From Promethearchaeota archaeon (GTDB lineage: Archaea; Asgardarchaeota; Lokiarchaeia; Sigyniarchaeales; SOKP01): 62,406 nucleotides of DNA. The notes below the pieces were generated by a model. It did no database searches, was not told the origin of the DNA, and saw only the letters and a list, made by a program, of their open reading frames with translations. Made by a program: the position numbers and the translations under genes. Shown piece by piece: positions 52,046-61,289 of the stretch. Positions within the stretch are counted from its first letter, which is position 1. The number at the start of each line of letters is the position of its first letter. Location of the stretch: assembly GCA_016840085.1 (NCBI GenBank), contig JAEOTA010000034.1, positions 1 through 62,406 of the forward strand, given 5' to 3'.

Positions 52046-53887
52046 GTGTTTGAATACTACAGCTATATGACTTCCTTTAATTCAATTTTGATAGATTTTT
52101 TTTTAAACCCGTGGTTTTTATTATCACTACTTTTTTGGTTGATTGTTTTGGTATTAGTTTATTTATTAAGAAATAAAAAAGAAGCCGCTTATCTTTTTTT
52201 TCCATTATTAGTAATGTTTAAAACAAAAAGATTAAACAATTTTATAAAGAAAATTTCAAGAAAAGCTCCTAAATTCTGGAGAATTTTCTGGACAATAGGA
52301 ATATTTATCTCATTTGGAATTACTATTTTTGCTTTTTATTTCTTTTTTGCAAATTTTATTAATTTGATTATAAATCCTAGAATCGAACAAGCCATTGTTC
52401 CTCTTATTCCAGGAGTAACTATAAATCTTCCTCTCTTTTTTTACATGATTCTTCCTCTCTTATTTGTCATAACTACTCATGAATTTGCTCATGGTATTTC
52501 TGCTAGTTCTGAAGATGTAGATGTTAAATCTACCGGTGTTCTTGGAGCATGTCTTTTTTTTATAATCGGCTTTGGAGCTTTTGTAGAGGTAGATGAGCGA
52601 GAATTACATTCAAACAAGATTCATAGGAATACTCGTTTAAGGATTGCAGCAGCAGGAACTTATGTTAATGCTATTACAGCAGGAATTGCTTTTATATTGA
52701 TATTATCTTTTCCCCTAATTATTTCCCCTACTTATCGACAAGTAACTCAAGTAAGAACCGTATTAAGAGCAGAAGAAGGCGGATTTAATTATGGAAACCT
52801 TTTGAGTGGTGATGTAATTCTTGCAATTAAAAAAGAGGGTGCTTTAGATGATGATTATATTAATCTTGATGATTATAAAGGATACACTCTTTCTAATATC
52901 TTATATAACAAAACAGAATTAAGATGTTCTATAGGTGAAAATCTCACATTCAAAATATACAATCCTTCTAAAGATACTTACTCAGAAAAAAAAATTATTT
53001 TAGGGCCACGATATAATGTAGGGATCGGATATAGATATAATTCCAATGGTACCGCGTTTGAAATTACGAAAATTTATCTCGAAAATGAGGGAGGAAATAA
53101 TTACAATAAAAATCTGTCAGTAGGATTAGTTATAAAAGAAATAAATGGAATTCCTATAAATATTTCTCTAGGTAATTCATTAGAGAAAGTATTAACAACT
53201 TTCAATTTAAAAAGTATAAATCTTACAACAGATTTAAAAACTTATATTTTGGATGTAGATGTTGATGGCGTTCTTGTAGGAATTCAAAGTAATTCATATT
53301 TTATGCATAAAAATCAAATAGCAAAATTCTTTACAAGTTATTTTCCGGAATTATTAATAAGAGAATTATCATGGCTTTTCATAATTGCTTTTAGTGTAAC
53401 ATTATTTAATACATTGCCTTTACCCGTTTTTGATGGAGATAGAATGGTGAAAGAGTTAATTAATTGGGGATTTGGTGAAAATTATAATTCTTTAAAGAAA
53501 AAAAGAGATAAATATCTATTTAAGGATGATGAAAACGAATTTGAATTATCCGAATACCGTATTGAAAAAATAGACTCTGTAAAAATCATAATTGAAGATC
53601 CCAGAATAATAACTGAAAAGAGTGAAATCATATTACCTAAAGAAAAGTATAAATTAATAGATAAGATTAACGATGGATTTAATGATACAGTATCTTTAAA
53701 TCTCCCTAAAAAAACCAATATTGGAGAAAATGCAACAATTGAAATCTCTTATCAATATTGGTATGATGAGAAAAGAAAGATAAAAAGAATAATTGTTAAT
53801 AGTTTACGATTATTAACCTTATTTATTGTTGCAGGTAATTTTATTTTATCCTTCGTAAAATTTGGCGGTATAATCTTCTGGATTTAA
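52046..53887 (+). CDS. Site-2 protease-type intramembrane metalloprotease (M50) with PDZ-like insert
   Basis: 613 residues. Several transmembrane helices occupy the first 300 residues. The zinc motif is ITTHEFAHGI and the second active-site motif LFNTLPLPVFDGDRM near residue 455. Between them is a soluble PDZ-like region (GGFNYGNLLSGDVILAIKKE). A C-terminal extension rich in beta strands (DTVSLNLPKKTNIGENATIE) and a last helix follow. It cleaves membrane-bound regulators. Starts at GTG 52046; an ATG at 52067 is an alternative. Confidence 0.9.
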   Translation: MFEYYSYMTSFNSILIDFFLNPWFLLSLLFWLIVLVLVYLLRNKKEAAYLFFPLLVMFKTKRLNNFIKKISRKAPKFWRIFWTIGIFISFGITIFAFYFFFANFINLIINPRIEQAIVPLIPGVTINLPLFFYMILPLLFVITTHEFAHGISASSEDVDVKSTGVLGACLFFIIGFGAFVEVDERELHSNKIHRNTRLRIAAAGTYVNAITAGIAFILILSFPLIISPTYRQVTQVRTVLRAEEGGFNYGNLLSGDVILAIKKEGALDDDYINLDDYKGYTLSNILYNKTELRCSIGENLTFKIYNPSKDTYSEKKIILGPRYNVGIGYRYNSNGTAFEITKIYLENEGGNNYNKNLSVGLVIKEINGIPINISLGNSLEKVLTTFNLKSINLTTDLKTYILDVDVDGVLVGIQSNSYFMHKNQIAKFFTSYFPELLIRELSWLFIIAFSVTLFNTLPLPVFDGDRMVKELINWGFGENYNSLKKKRDKYLFKDDENEFELSEYRIEKIDSVKIIIEDPRIITEKSEIILPKEKYKLIDKINDGFNDTVSLNLPKKTNIGENATIEISYQYWYDEKRKIKRIIVNSLRLLTLFIVAGNFILSFVKFGGIIFWI

Positions 53888-53904
53888 TTTAACAAAAATT
53901 TACA

Positions 53905-54888
53905 ATGGTTTTGATGTCTCATCTTAACAATTTTTTAAATAGAGGTAAATGTTCATATTGTAATAATTCGGTTTTAATTCAACGTAAATATTCAGGAGAA
54001 AATCTATGTCAGCAATGCTTTGTAAATAACATAGAGAAAAATGTAAATAATACCATTTCAAAATATAGAATGTTAAATCCAAATGATAAAATTATAGTAG
54101 GGTTATCTGGTGGAAAAGATTCCATTGCTCTCCTATATAATTTAAACAAGATTCAAAAAAAAGTATATCAATCTGAACCAATTATTGCTTTAATCATAGA
54201 TGAGGGTATTAAAAACTATAGAGAAAATAGTATTAAAAAAGCCAAAGAATTTTGTATAAAATATGAAATTGAATATAAAGTCATATCATTTAAAGAAAAA
54301 ATTGGCTATACATTGGATGAAATAATTAAAAAAAAAAGGGACTCTTCAGATTATAAATATGCTTGTAATTATTGTGCTACATTTAGACGGAGATTATTAA
54401 ATGACGGTGCAAAAGAATTTGGTGGTACAGTACTAGCATTGGGACATAATCTTACAGATTTAGCAGAAACTTATCTAATGAATATTCTCTATAAACGTTT
54501 GCATTTAATTGGGAATCAATATTTTTTTAAAGAGGAAAATGTAAAAGTAAGGCAATACTTCATAAAGAAGGTTATACCTCTTATGAGAATTCCTGAAGAA
54601 GAGATCTTATTATATGCAAATATTAAGAAATTTAATTATTATCCATTACACTGTCCATACAGAGAAAAAGATCCAATTATTAGAAAGAGAGTTTTAGATT
54701 TTATTCAAGAATGTAAAAAATACAGCCCAGAAATAGAATTCAATTTACTCAATGGATTTTTAGAATTATCTGCTGTGCTCTATAATCAAATTGAAGGAAA
54801 ATTATTTCAAACATGTCAATTGTGTGGTTATCCGTGCGGAAATGGTCAAATTTGCATTTACTGCCGTTATTTAAAAGAATTTGATTAA
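53905..54888 (+). CDS. TtuA/Ncs6-family tRNA 2-thiouridine synthetase
   Basis: 327 residues. The N-terminal zinc site is KCSYCNN...LCQQCF, the PP-loop IIVGLSGGKDSIALLY, the catalytic Cys region YACNYCATFRRRLLN, then LALGHNLTDLAETYLMN and a C-terminal zinc site TCQLCGYPCGNGQICIYCRY. Adds sulfur to U34 or U54 of tRNA. Its stop overlaps the 3' end of get3 by 4 nt on the opposite strand. Confidence 0.9.
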   Translation: MVLMSHLNNFLNRGKCSYCNNSVLIQRKYSGENLCQQCFVNNIEKNVNNTISKYRMLNPNDKIIVGLSGGKDSIALLYNLNKIQKKVYQSEPIIALIIDEGIKNYRENSIKKAKEFCIKYEIEYKVISFKEKIGYTLDEIIKKKRDSSDYKYACNYCATFRRRLLNDGAKEFGGTVLALGHNLTDLAETYLMNILYKRLHLIGNQYFFKEENVKVRQYFIKKVIPLMRIPEEEILLYANIKKFNYYPLHCPYREKDPIIRKRVLDFIQECKKYSPEIEFNLLNGFLELSAVLYNQIEGKLFQTCQLCGYPCGNGQICIYCRYLKEFD

Positions 54889-55877
54889 TGAGTCTTGTCA
54901 ATTAAATATTCTCCCATTTCTTTTAGTTTATTATATTCTCTTATTTCTTCTTTAAATAATGGAACTTCAATCAAATTTTTCTTTAATTTTTCCATAAAAA
55001 TATCTTTTATTTTCACCAAATTCTTTTGCTGCATTTCTCTTCTCGCTTTACAAAAAACACACAGTTCAGTAGTGTCTTGATACAATTGGTTCACAACAAT
55101 ATTAGAGACGGGAATTTTATGTTTGATCAATTCGTTTAATAATCGACCAGTCTCAGTGATAGCCATTTCTTCAGGTATCATTACAATTATAAATGAATTC
55201 TTAATAGGATTTGTAAGATCTTCCCTAGCATTTAAAATAGCATTATTTAGTCTTTCTAGAACCTCTAGTGAATTATCGTCCTTTTTTTCCTCCCTACTAA
55301 ATAACCTTTTAACAGCTCCAAACATCTTCCCTATTCTTATTCTCATTTTTATAAGCTTCCCAATCCATCCAGATAAAGTTTCTGGTAAACTTAAAAATCT
55401 TAAAGTATGTCCTGTAGGAGCTGTATCAAATATTACTAGATCATATTCATGTTCTGTTTCGATAAATTCTAAAATTTTTCCAAAAGCTAAAGCTTCATCA
55501 ATTCCAGGAGGAGTTAATGAAGTTAGTTCTTCCATATCCCCAAATAATGGCATATTTTCCATTAATCCAGACATACCCATCTCTTCCATTGGATTTATGT
55601 TAGTTAATCCCTTTAATTCAGATATATTTGCCTTTGGATTAATCTCTAATGCCGTAAGATTCTCTATTCCTTCAATTGGAGTAGGTACACCAGGGGGTAA
55701 ATCAACACCTAAACTATCCCCTAAAGAATGAGCTGGATCAGTACTTATAATTAGTGTATTTCTTCCATGCTCAGCGGACCAAATTGCTGAACTTGCAGCG
55801 CAACTCGTTTTTCCTACGCCACCTTTCCCCCCAAACATAACCATTCTTAAATTTAACAAAATATCCTTCAATTGCAT
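54885..55877 (-). CDS. get3: Get3/ArsA-type ATPase
   Basis: 330 residues. The deviant P-loop FGGKGGVGKTSCA, switch I IISTDPAHSLGDSLG, switch II FDTAPTGHTLRFLSLPE and a CxxC pair VFCKARREMQ are the Get3 layout. Hydrophobic helices for tail-anchor binding lie in the middle (ELKGLTNINPMEEMGMSGLM, Met-rich). Delivers tail-anchored proteins to membranes in relatives; ArsA-type ion pumping is less likely because no arsR or arsB is near. Confidence 0.92.
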   Translation of the reverse strand: MQLKDILLNLRMVMFGGKGGVGKTSCAASSAIWSAEHGRNTLIISTDPAHSLGDSLGVDLPPGVPTPIEGIENLTALEINPKANISELKGLTNINPMEEMGMSGLMENMPLFGDMEELTSLTPPGIDEALAFGKILEFIETEHEYDLVIFDTAPTGHTLRFLSLPETLSGWIGKLIKMRIRIGKMFGAVKRLFSREEKKDDNSLEVLERLNNAILNAREDLTNPIKNSFIIVMIPEEMAITETGRLLNELIKHKIPVSNIVVNQLYQDTTELCVFCKARREMQQKNLVKIKDIFMEKLKKNLIEVPLFKEEIREYNKLKEMGEYLIDKTH

Positions 55878-55933
55878 TTTTGAATTTACACCATTTTTAT
55901 TAAATCATGATAAGATTGAGTACGGAATTAATA

Positions 55934-57220
55934 TTAATAGTCGATTTTATAACGAAGAATTGCCGCAATTCCTCCAAAAGTACTATTTAACATTTCTCCT
56001 TCTTCGGTTTCTGTCGATAAAATTTCAACATTCGTACCAGTAGATTCGGCTATTTCTCCAAGATCTTCAATAATTGAATTAATTTCAATAATTTTAAATG
56101 AATTTGAACTACATTTTGGGCATATCTCTTCTTGAGCATCTCCTTTAATTTTTTCTAAAATTTTTTCCTTCACAATTCTAATTTCGCTATATTCACAATT
56201 TGTACATCCTAACTTAATTTTGTAAGTATCCAGTTTTTCAGAAAGTAAAAGTGTATCGACTGCACCATAATTCAAAGCCCTCTGTATTTCTTCTAACCCA
56301 TAAGTAGCTAGACCAGACTCATTAGAAACTTCTTTCATAAAACTTTGCATAGCTTCTTTTTCACGAATGTATTTGACATTTTCCATTTGTTCTTTAACTT
56401 TTTCTATTAACGCTCGAATCCCTTCGACACCACTATACCCAATATCTACAACATCTAATATCTTATCCCGCAATCTATAATCTAAACTCTCATCCTTTAC
56501 AAATTTTTCTTTTGAAGGTCCTGGACCACCTATAAAAATACCTTGTAAATCTTCAAAACCTAAAAAAATCTCATTTACTGTATCAGAAATTCGTCTATAG
56601 AAAGCTATTTCTGCTTCTTCATTTAATCTTTCAAATCTTCTCTGTGATTGGCCCCCTGCACTATGCTTCGAATGAATTCCGGATGTAAATTCTTTTACGA
56701 CTTCTATAGTATTTCCTTTAATATAACCTACTGCGGATTCTTTTCGCCCAATTACTAATAAACCGTAAGTCTCCTTAGAAGTAAGCATTTCCTCCAAGGG
56801 CCATAATAAGAATTCACTCGCACAGTGGTATCTAAATGTGGTAACTCTATCAGGAGGTTCAACTATATATAACTCATTTTTCTCAGTCCCAGGTGTATTA
56901 CTTTGAGGAATTGCTCCAGAAAACATAACTAGTCCACTTTCGGGAACTTCTTTAATATTTTTTAATTGGCCTAAAAGACTAGAAATACTATCTAATACAT
57001 TTTTTCGAGTTAGTTTTGATTTGATATTTTGACTTTCACTTACTTCATTTTTCAGATGGTTTGTAACATCTGAAATTTTTCTGTCGTGAGGGATATATAC
57101 AGAAATTAATTCAGTATGAAAACCCTTTTTACTTTTAAGATCTTCTATTAGTTGTTTAGTTTTATAAATTTTTAAATCATTAGGTTTCTTTTTTGTTGCT
57201 GAACTCATATCCATCTTCAA
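55934..57220 (-). CDS. prf1: Peptide chain release factor aRF1
   Basis: 428 residues. The stop-decoding motif NIKS lies in SQNIKSKLTRK, the hydrolysis motif GGQ in HSAGGQSQRRFERL, and a C-terminal minidomain with LGCTNCEYSEIRI and EICPKCSSNSF. All three domains are complete. The normal YxCxxxF element is present in FRYHCASEF. It decodes UAA/UAG/UGA in archaea; no change in NIKS hints at reassignment. Confidence 0.96.
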   Translation of the reverse strand: MKMDMSSATKKKPNDLKIYKTKQLIEDLKSKKGFHTELISVYIPHDRKISDVTNHLKNEVSESQNIKSKLTRKNVLDSISSLLGQLKNIKEVPESGLVMFSGAIPQSNTPGTEKNELYIVEPPDRVTTFRYHCASEFLLWPLEEMLTSKETYGLLVIGRKESAVGYIKGNTIEVVKEFTSGIHSKHSAGGQSQRRFERLNEEAEIAFYRRISDTVNEIFLGFEDLQGIFIGGPGPSKEKFVKDESLDYRLRDKILDVVDIGYSGVEGIRALIEKVKEQMENVKYIREKEAMQSFMKEVSNESGLATYGLEEIQRALNYGAVDTLLLSEKLDTYKIKLGCTNCEYSEIRIVKEKILEKIKGDAQEEICPKCSSNSFKIIEINSIIEDLGEIAESTGTNVEILSTETEEGEMLNSTFGGIAAILRYKIDY

Positions 57221-57303
57221 AAATTTAAAATTTTACAAAAAATTAATAGTTTTTCTTTATATGAATCTATATAAAGAACTATAATAATATTTACGTTAAA
57301 ATT

Positions 57304-58101
57304 ATGACTTTGGATGAAAATGAAAACCATGAAATTCCTAAAACCCACCCTCGCTATGAAAGTCTTAAATATCGTCATAAAATTATTGAAGGTTTGAAAA
57401 AATTGGTAGTTACTGAGGCAGGCTTAATAGCACATGGGAGAGGTGAATGCTTTGATTATATTATAGGAGAAAAGACGACTCAACCAGCGAAAAAAGCAAT
57501 AAGAGCTGCTGTAGCAGCATTATTAATCGCAGAGAAACCTGTTATAAGTGTAAATGGAAATATTGCAGCATTAATTCCCGAGGAACTAACTGCTCTAGCT
57601 AAAATCTTAAAAGTGCCCCTTGAAATCAATTTATTTTATCGAAAAGAAGGTAGAATTGAAGCTATTAAAAATGTATTACAAAAAGCTGGTGCTACTGATA
57701 TAAGAGGTATCAATGAAGAAAAGATGGTTGAACTTCAAGGTCTTGAGAGTAATAGAAGAAAAGTAGATTTAATTGCTAAAGCTGATCTAGTAATGGTACC
57801 TTTAGAAGACGGAGATCGAACAGAAGCTCTAAAAAAGTTAAAAAAGAAAGTTATTGCAATTGATTTAAATCCCATAAGTAGAACTGCTTTATGGGCAGAT
57901 ATCACTGTTGTTGATAATGTGGTAAGAACTATACCTAAAATGATAGAAATCGCAAAAGAATTAAAAAAATTAAATCGGATACAATTAAATAAAATTATAG
58001 ATAATTTTAACAATAAAAATAATATTCAAAATATGTTAGATTTAATAATTGAGTATATTGAAAAACAAAAAAGCGAAGCATTTAATATCCTAAAGGGATA
58101 A
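57304..58101 (+). CDS. 4-phosphopantoate-beta-alanine ligase (phosphopantothenate synthetase)
   Basis: 265 residues of the DUF137 family. HPRYESLKYRHKIIEGLKKL, then GLIAHGRGECFDYIIGEKTT, PVISVNGNIAALIPEEL, EINLFYRKEGRIEAI and AIDLNPISRTALWADITVVD are the family blocks. It joins 4-phosphopantoate and beta-alanine with ATP in the archaeal CoA pathway. A ketopantoate reductase gene of the same pathway lies 650 bp away. Confidence 0.94.
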   Translation: MTLDENENHEIPKTHPRYESLKYRHKIIEGLKKLVVTEAGLIAHGRGECFDYIIGEKTTQPAKKAIRAAVAALLIAEKPVISVNGNIAALIPEELTALAKILKVPLEINLFYRKEGRIEAIKNVLQKAGATDIRGINEEKMVELQGLESNRRKVDLIAKADLVMVPLEDGDRTEALKKLKKKVIAIDLNPISRTALWADITVVDNVVRTIPKMIEIAKELKKLNRIQLNKIIDNFNNKNNIQNMLDLIIEYIEKQKSEAFNILKG

Positions 58102-58206
58102 ATTTTTTAGTTTTTTTTATTCATAAAAACTTAAAAGTTTCAAATATTATATCGTATATATTAATAAAGCTATTTTTCTATTAAAAATATTTGAGCAAGA
58201 ATAGCG

Positions 58207-58734
58207 ATGGGTACTGATAAAGATACAAAGATTAATTTATTCGATACATATAAAAATAAACAAGAAATTCTTATAAGACGATGTACTTTAGATGATTTAG
58301 ATGGAGTAATTGATGTAAATGAAAGAGAACTTCCAGAAGATTACCCCTACTTTTTTTACAAAAGCATACTTGATGATTATCCAGAATCTTTTTTGGTAGC
58401 TCAAAATAAAAATGGTAAAATAGTTGGATATGTTATGTGGAGAGTTGAAAAGGCACCCTCCTTCGATGGTTTAAAATATGAAAATAAAGGACATTTAGTT
58501 TCTATCGCGGTGTCAGAAGATTATAGGAGAAAAGGAATTGCATTTGAATTATTATCAAATAGTATGTCAGCAATAAAGAAATATAGAATCAAAAATTATG
58601 TTCTGGAAGTTAGAGTATCAAATTATAGCGCTATTAAATTATACGAGAAATTTAATTTCAAAACAAAAGGCATAAAAAAGAATTATTATAGAGACGGAGA
58701 AAATGCATATTTCATGGTCCGTGAAGTTAAGTAA
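58207..58734 (+). CDS. GNAT N-acetyltransferase (RimI-like)
   Basis: 175 residues. The acetyl-CoA loop EDYRRKGIAFELLSNSM (R/Q-x-x-G-x-A/G) is clear, preceded by GHLVSIAVSE and followed by YVLEVRVSNYSAIKLYEKFN. The ELPEDYPYFFYKSILDDYPE segment resembles the Ard1/RimI substrate loop that acetylates protein N-termini. A single-domain enzyme of normal length. Confidence 0.85.
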   Translation: MGTDKDTKINLFDTYKNKQEILIRRCTLDDLDGVIDVNERELPEDYPYFFYKSILDDYPESFLVAQNKNGKIVGYVMWRVEKAPSFDGLKYENKGHLVSIAVSEDYRRKGIAFELLSNSMSAIKKYRIKNYVLEVRVSNYSAIKLYEKFNFKTKGIKKNYYRDGENAYFMVREVK

Positions 58735-58747
58735 TAATAATTAATAC

Positions 58748-59755
58748 CTAAAGCACAGAATATTCTAATCCTTTTATTAAATCTGTTAAAATTTCATTAA
58801 TAGGTACATTTATCCCTAGTTCTTGAGCATATTTTAATATTCTCCCATTAATAAAATCAATCTCAGTAACCTTACCATTATTTATATCTTGTAACATTGA
58901 ATTTTTATTTTCTGCTGTTGATTTTGCCACATTAAAAGCTAAAGTAATATAATCTTTTTTAGAAAACTTAATTTTTTTTAATTCTGCGACTCGAATTGCC
59001 TCATTAATGGCTTTACCCATAAAATGCTTTAATCCATCAAATTCTAACAATTGCCCATTTCTTAGCCTTGTTAATGTGCCAATGGCATTGATTCCAACAT
59101 TTACAAATACTTTCTCCCAACTCGCTTTAATTATATCTTGTACAATTATAGTTTCTAAATTTGCTAAATTCAGAAGATCTTTTAATAAAACTAAATCTTT
59201 ACTTGCCTTTTCTAATTTATCAGTTTCTAAATTAAGATTATTTAAAAAAGGAAATCCAATTTTTGTTATCCCTTCGCCTGTATGGTATAGTTGACCTGGT
59301 TCTTTTAATATTGCTCCATTTGTAGTAATTGCCCTTATAATTTTTAATTTTGTACAATAATCACTTGCTATATCTTCATTACCAATTCCATTCTGTAGAA
59401 TAACCAACCATTTGCTCGAATTAATAATACTCTTATATTGAAATAATGCATCTTTGCTATCATATGCTTTTGTTGTAAGAAAAATAAAATTAAATTTCAA
59501 ATTAGGATCTTTTATCAATTTTTCTTCAAGATCTTTCTCATTTTCATATGCTTCAATGTTTTTAATTTCTTTAATAGCTTTATTTTTATGAATTATTAAC
59601 CCTTTTCTCTTTATTGCATTCGCTTGAACCTTTTTACAAAAAAAAATCACATTTAAATCGTATATATCAGATTTTATATTAGCAATATATCCACCAAAAA
59701 GGCTTCCTATCGATCCAGCCCCGATAACTCCAATCCTTATATTAGTTTTATTCAA
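58748..59755 (-). CDS. panE: 2-dehydropantoate 2-reductase (ketopantoate reductase)
   Basis: 335 residues. RIGVIGAGSIGSLFGGYIA is the nucleotide-binding GxGxxG; FIFLTTKAYD, then LVILQNGIGNED and a C-terminal helical domain with WEKVFVNVGINAIGTLTRLR (Lys-Asn catalytic pair) follow. Reduces ketopantoate with NADPH for CoA synthesis. Convergent with the GNAT gene, 13 bp apart. Confidence 0.92.
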   Translation of the reverse strand: MNKTNIRIGVIGAGSIGSLFGGYIANIKSDIYDLNVIFFCKKVQANAIKRKGLIIHKNKAIKEIKNIEAYENEKDLEEKLIKDPNLKFNFIFLTTKAYDSKDALFQYKSIINSSKWLVILQNGIGNEDIASDYCTKLKIIRAITTNGAILKEPGQLYHTGEGITKIGFPFLNNLNLETDKLEKASKDLVLLKDLLNLANLETIIVQDIIKASWEKVFVNVGINAIGTLTRLRNGQLLEFDGLKHFMGKAINEAIRVAELKKIKFSKKDYITLAFNVAKSTAENKNSMLQDINNGKVTEIDFINGRILKYAQELGINVPINEILTDLIKGLEYSVL

Positions 59756-59819
59756 ACTTTATTAGAACTCCCTTAATTTCTTATATATATTAAAAAATAA
59801 TACCCTATATATGAAAAAT

Positions 59820-60689
59820 CTATTCTAAAAATCTATCCAAACCAGTTTGACCTTTTGAATAAGTTCCTGACTTTTTCTTAATATCTAAAATATTTACCTT
59901 TTCAGGTGAATTTCTCGGCTTAATATTTAATTCTTTCATTAACATTAAAGAATTTTTAACAGCGTATCCCGAAAAATGATTGTTAAAATAAATGCCTATT
60001 TTATCTACATTTTTAATTACTTTTCTAATTTCTTGAGACCACCTTTTTATTTCTTCTTCTTTAAAAAAATAATCAAACCAAATTTCTTTGCCAAAACCAT
60101 GAAATCGAATATAAGCAAAATCAGGATTAGTTATATCCATTCTAGGTGGTAATAAAGGCTCTATAACGGCACAATATGTTAAAGATTTCTTTTTTAAATA
60201 ATTGAATATTTCCTTATCAATCCACGACTTATGTCTAAACTCGACAACCAAATTATATTTGTCACTTTGAGGATCTCCAGGCCAATTATCTATAAATTCC
60301 TTTAAATTATTGAAGTTCTCTTTCTTATTAAATGAGGGAGGTAATTGAATCAAAAAAGCTAATAGCTTTTTCGTCTTAATCAATGGTTCCATAGATTTCA
60401 AATAAAGCTCTAAATCATCTAAACATGAATTGATATCTAACTTAGACTCATGGCTAACAATTTGAGGTATTTTCGCTGAAAACAAGAAATTTTTTGGAGT
60501 TTTTTTAACCCAATTTTCTACTACCCATTTTGAAGGGATATTATAAAATGTAGTGTTAATCTCATTAGTATTGAAAATTTCTGAATAATAAAACAGAAAA
60601 TCCTCTTTTTTTAGATTTTTAGGATAAAATGGACCAACCCACTCATCATATCCCCATCCAGAAGTGCCGATTAAAACTTTGTCAACCAT
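59820..60689 (-). CDS. DUF72 family TIM-barrel protein
   Basis: 289 residues. VLIGTSGWGYDEWVGPFYPK then FYYSEIFNTNEINTTFYNIP, KKTPKNFLFSAKIPQ, LAFLIQLPPSF, VVEFRHKSWID and FAYIRFHG are the DUF72 landmarks. Function is unknown; the barrel resembles sugar-processing or endonuclease-IV-like enzymes. The basic C-terminal tail KKKSGTYSKGQTGLDRFL is common in archaeal members. Confidence 0.92.
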   Translation of the reverse strand: MVDKVLIGTSGWGYDEWVGPFYPKNLKKEDFLFYYSEIFNTNEINTTFYNIPSKWVVENWVKKTPKNFLFSAKIPQIVSHESKLDINSCLDDLELYLKSMEPLIKTKKLLAFLIQLPPSFNKKENFNNLKEFIDNWPGDPQSDKYNLVVEFRHKSWIDKEIFNYLKKKSLTYCAVIEPLLPPRMDITNPDFAYIRFHGFGKEIWFDYFFKEEEIKRWSQEIRKVIKNVDKIGIYFNNHFSGYAVKNSLMLMKELNIKPRNSPEKVNILDIKKKSGTYSKGQTGLDRFLE

Positions 60690-61289
60690 ATATTACACAT
60701 TATCTTAAATTTTTTTTTAATAATTTTTTCTAATCATTGCTGCCTATTGCTAATAATTTAAGTTATTCCTATTTAATCTTTAAAATTTACCTAATTTTCT
60801 GATTTCTTTTTTAATTTTATTCTAAAAAATAATTATTAACCACTTAATTTATAAATCTCGTAATCTTTAGTTCACCATTTAAAATTTATGAATTTAGACC
60901 ATAAAATTTTTAATGTAGTATTTACTCTAATATTTCGTCGATTGTATATTTACATTCGATAATTATTGGTGAGAAAATATCTCATCCAAATGGATGATAT
61001 ACGCCTTTAATTGGCAGCGGTCTTGTGGAAGTATACCTTACGAGGAGAAACATGCGAGAAATTGATTTCTGAAACATATTTTTTATTGAATTCTCTATTA
61101 CGGCGCATGGAGTACCCTATGACTGGGATATTACAGGAAGCAATGTACCAAGCCAAGCATGAAAAATCATGCTCATAAGAACATACTCCCTACTTATTAA
61201 AGGCTTCTTGTCAATCGTCTTTAATTTTTAATTACCAATTCCGAATATGCAATCCCTTAGGTAAGCAATCTGAATCTTTCCTCAATTAG
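60690..61289 (+). other. Leader region of the 23S rRNA gene, with hairpins; no 16S or tRNA
   Basis: 600 bp without ORFs. TTTATAAAT at about 60849-60857 could be the promoter TATA. Downstream are TGAGA-AAATA-TCTCA (60970-60984), GGAGTA/TACTCC arms (near 61110 and 61184) enclosing a hairpin AGCATGA-AAAA-TCATGCT (61156-61173), and TTAAAGGC/GTCTTTAA followed by a T run (near 61195-61230). They may be pre-rRNA processing structures or a separate small RNA. No 16S rRNA or spacer tRNA precedes the 23S. Confidence 0.5.

Noticed and set aside
60960..61240. Possible SRP RNA or RNase P RNA before the 23S gene
   Set aside because: A GGAAGC word is present, but the helix 8 symmetric loop of SRP RNA and the conserved RNase P blocks are not recognisable, so I leave it as an unassigned structured leader.
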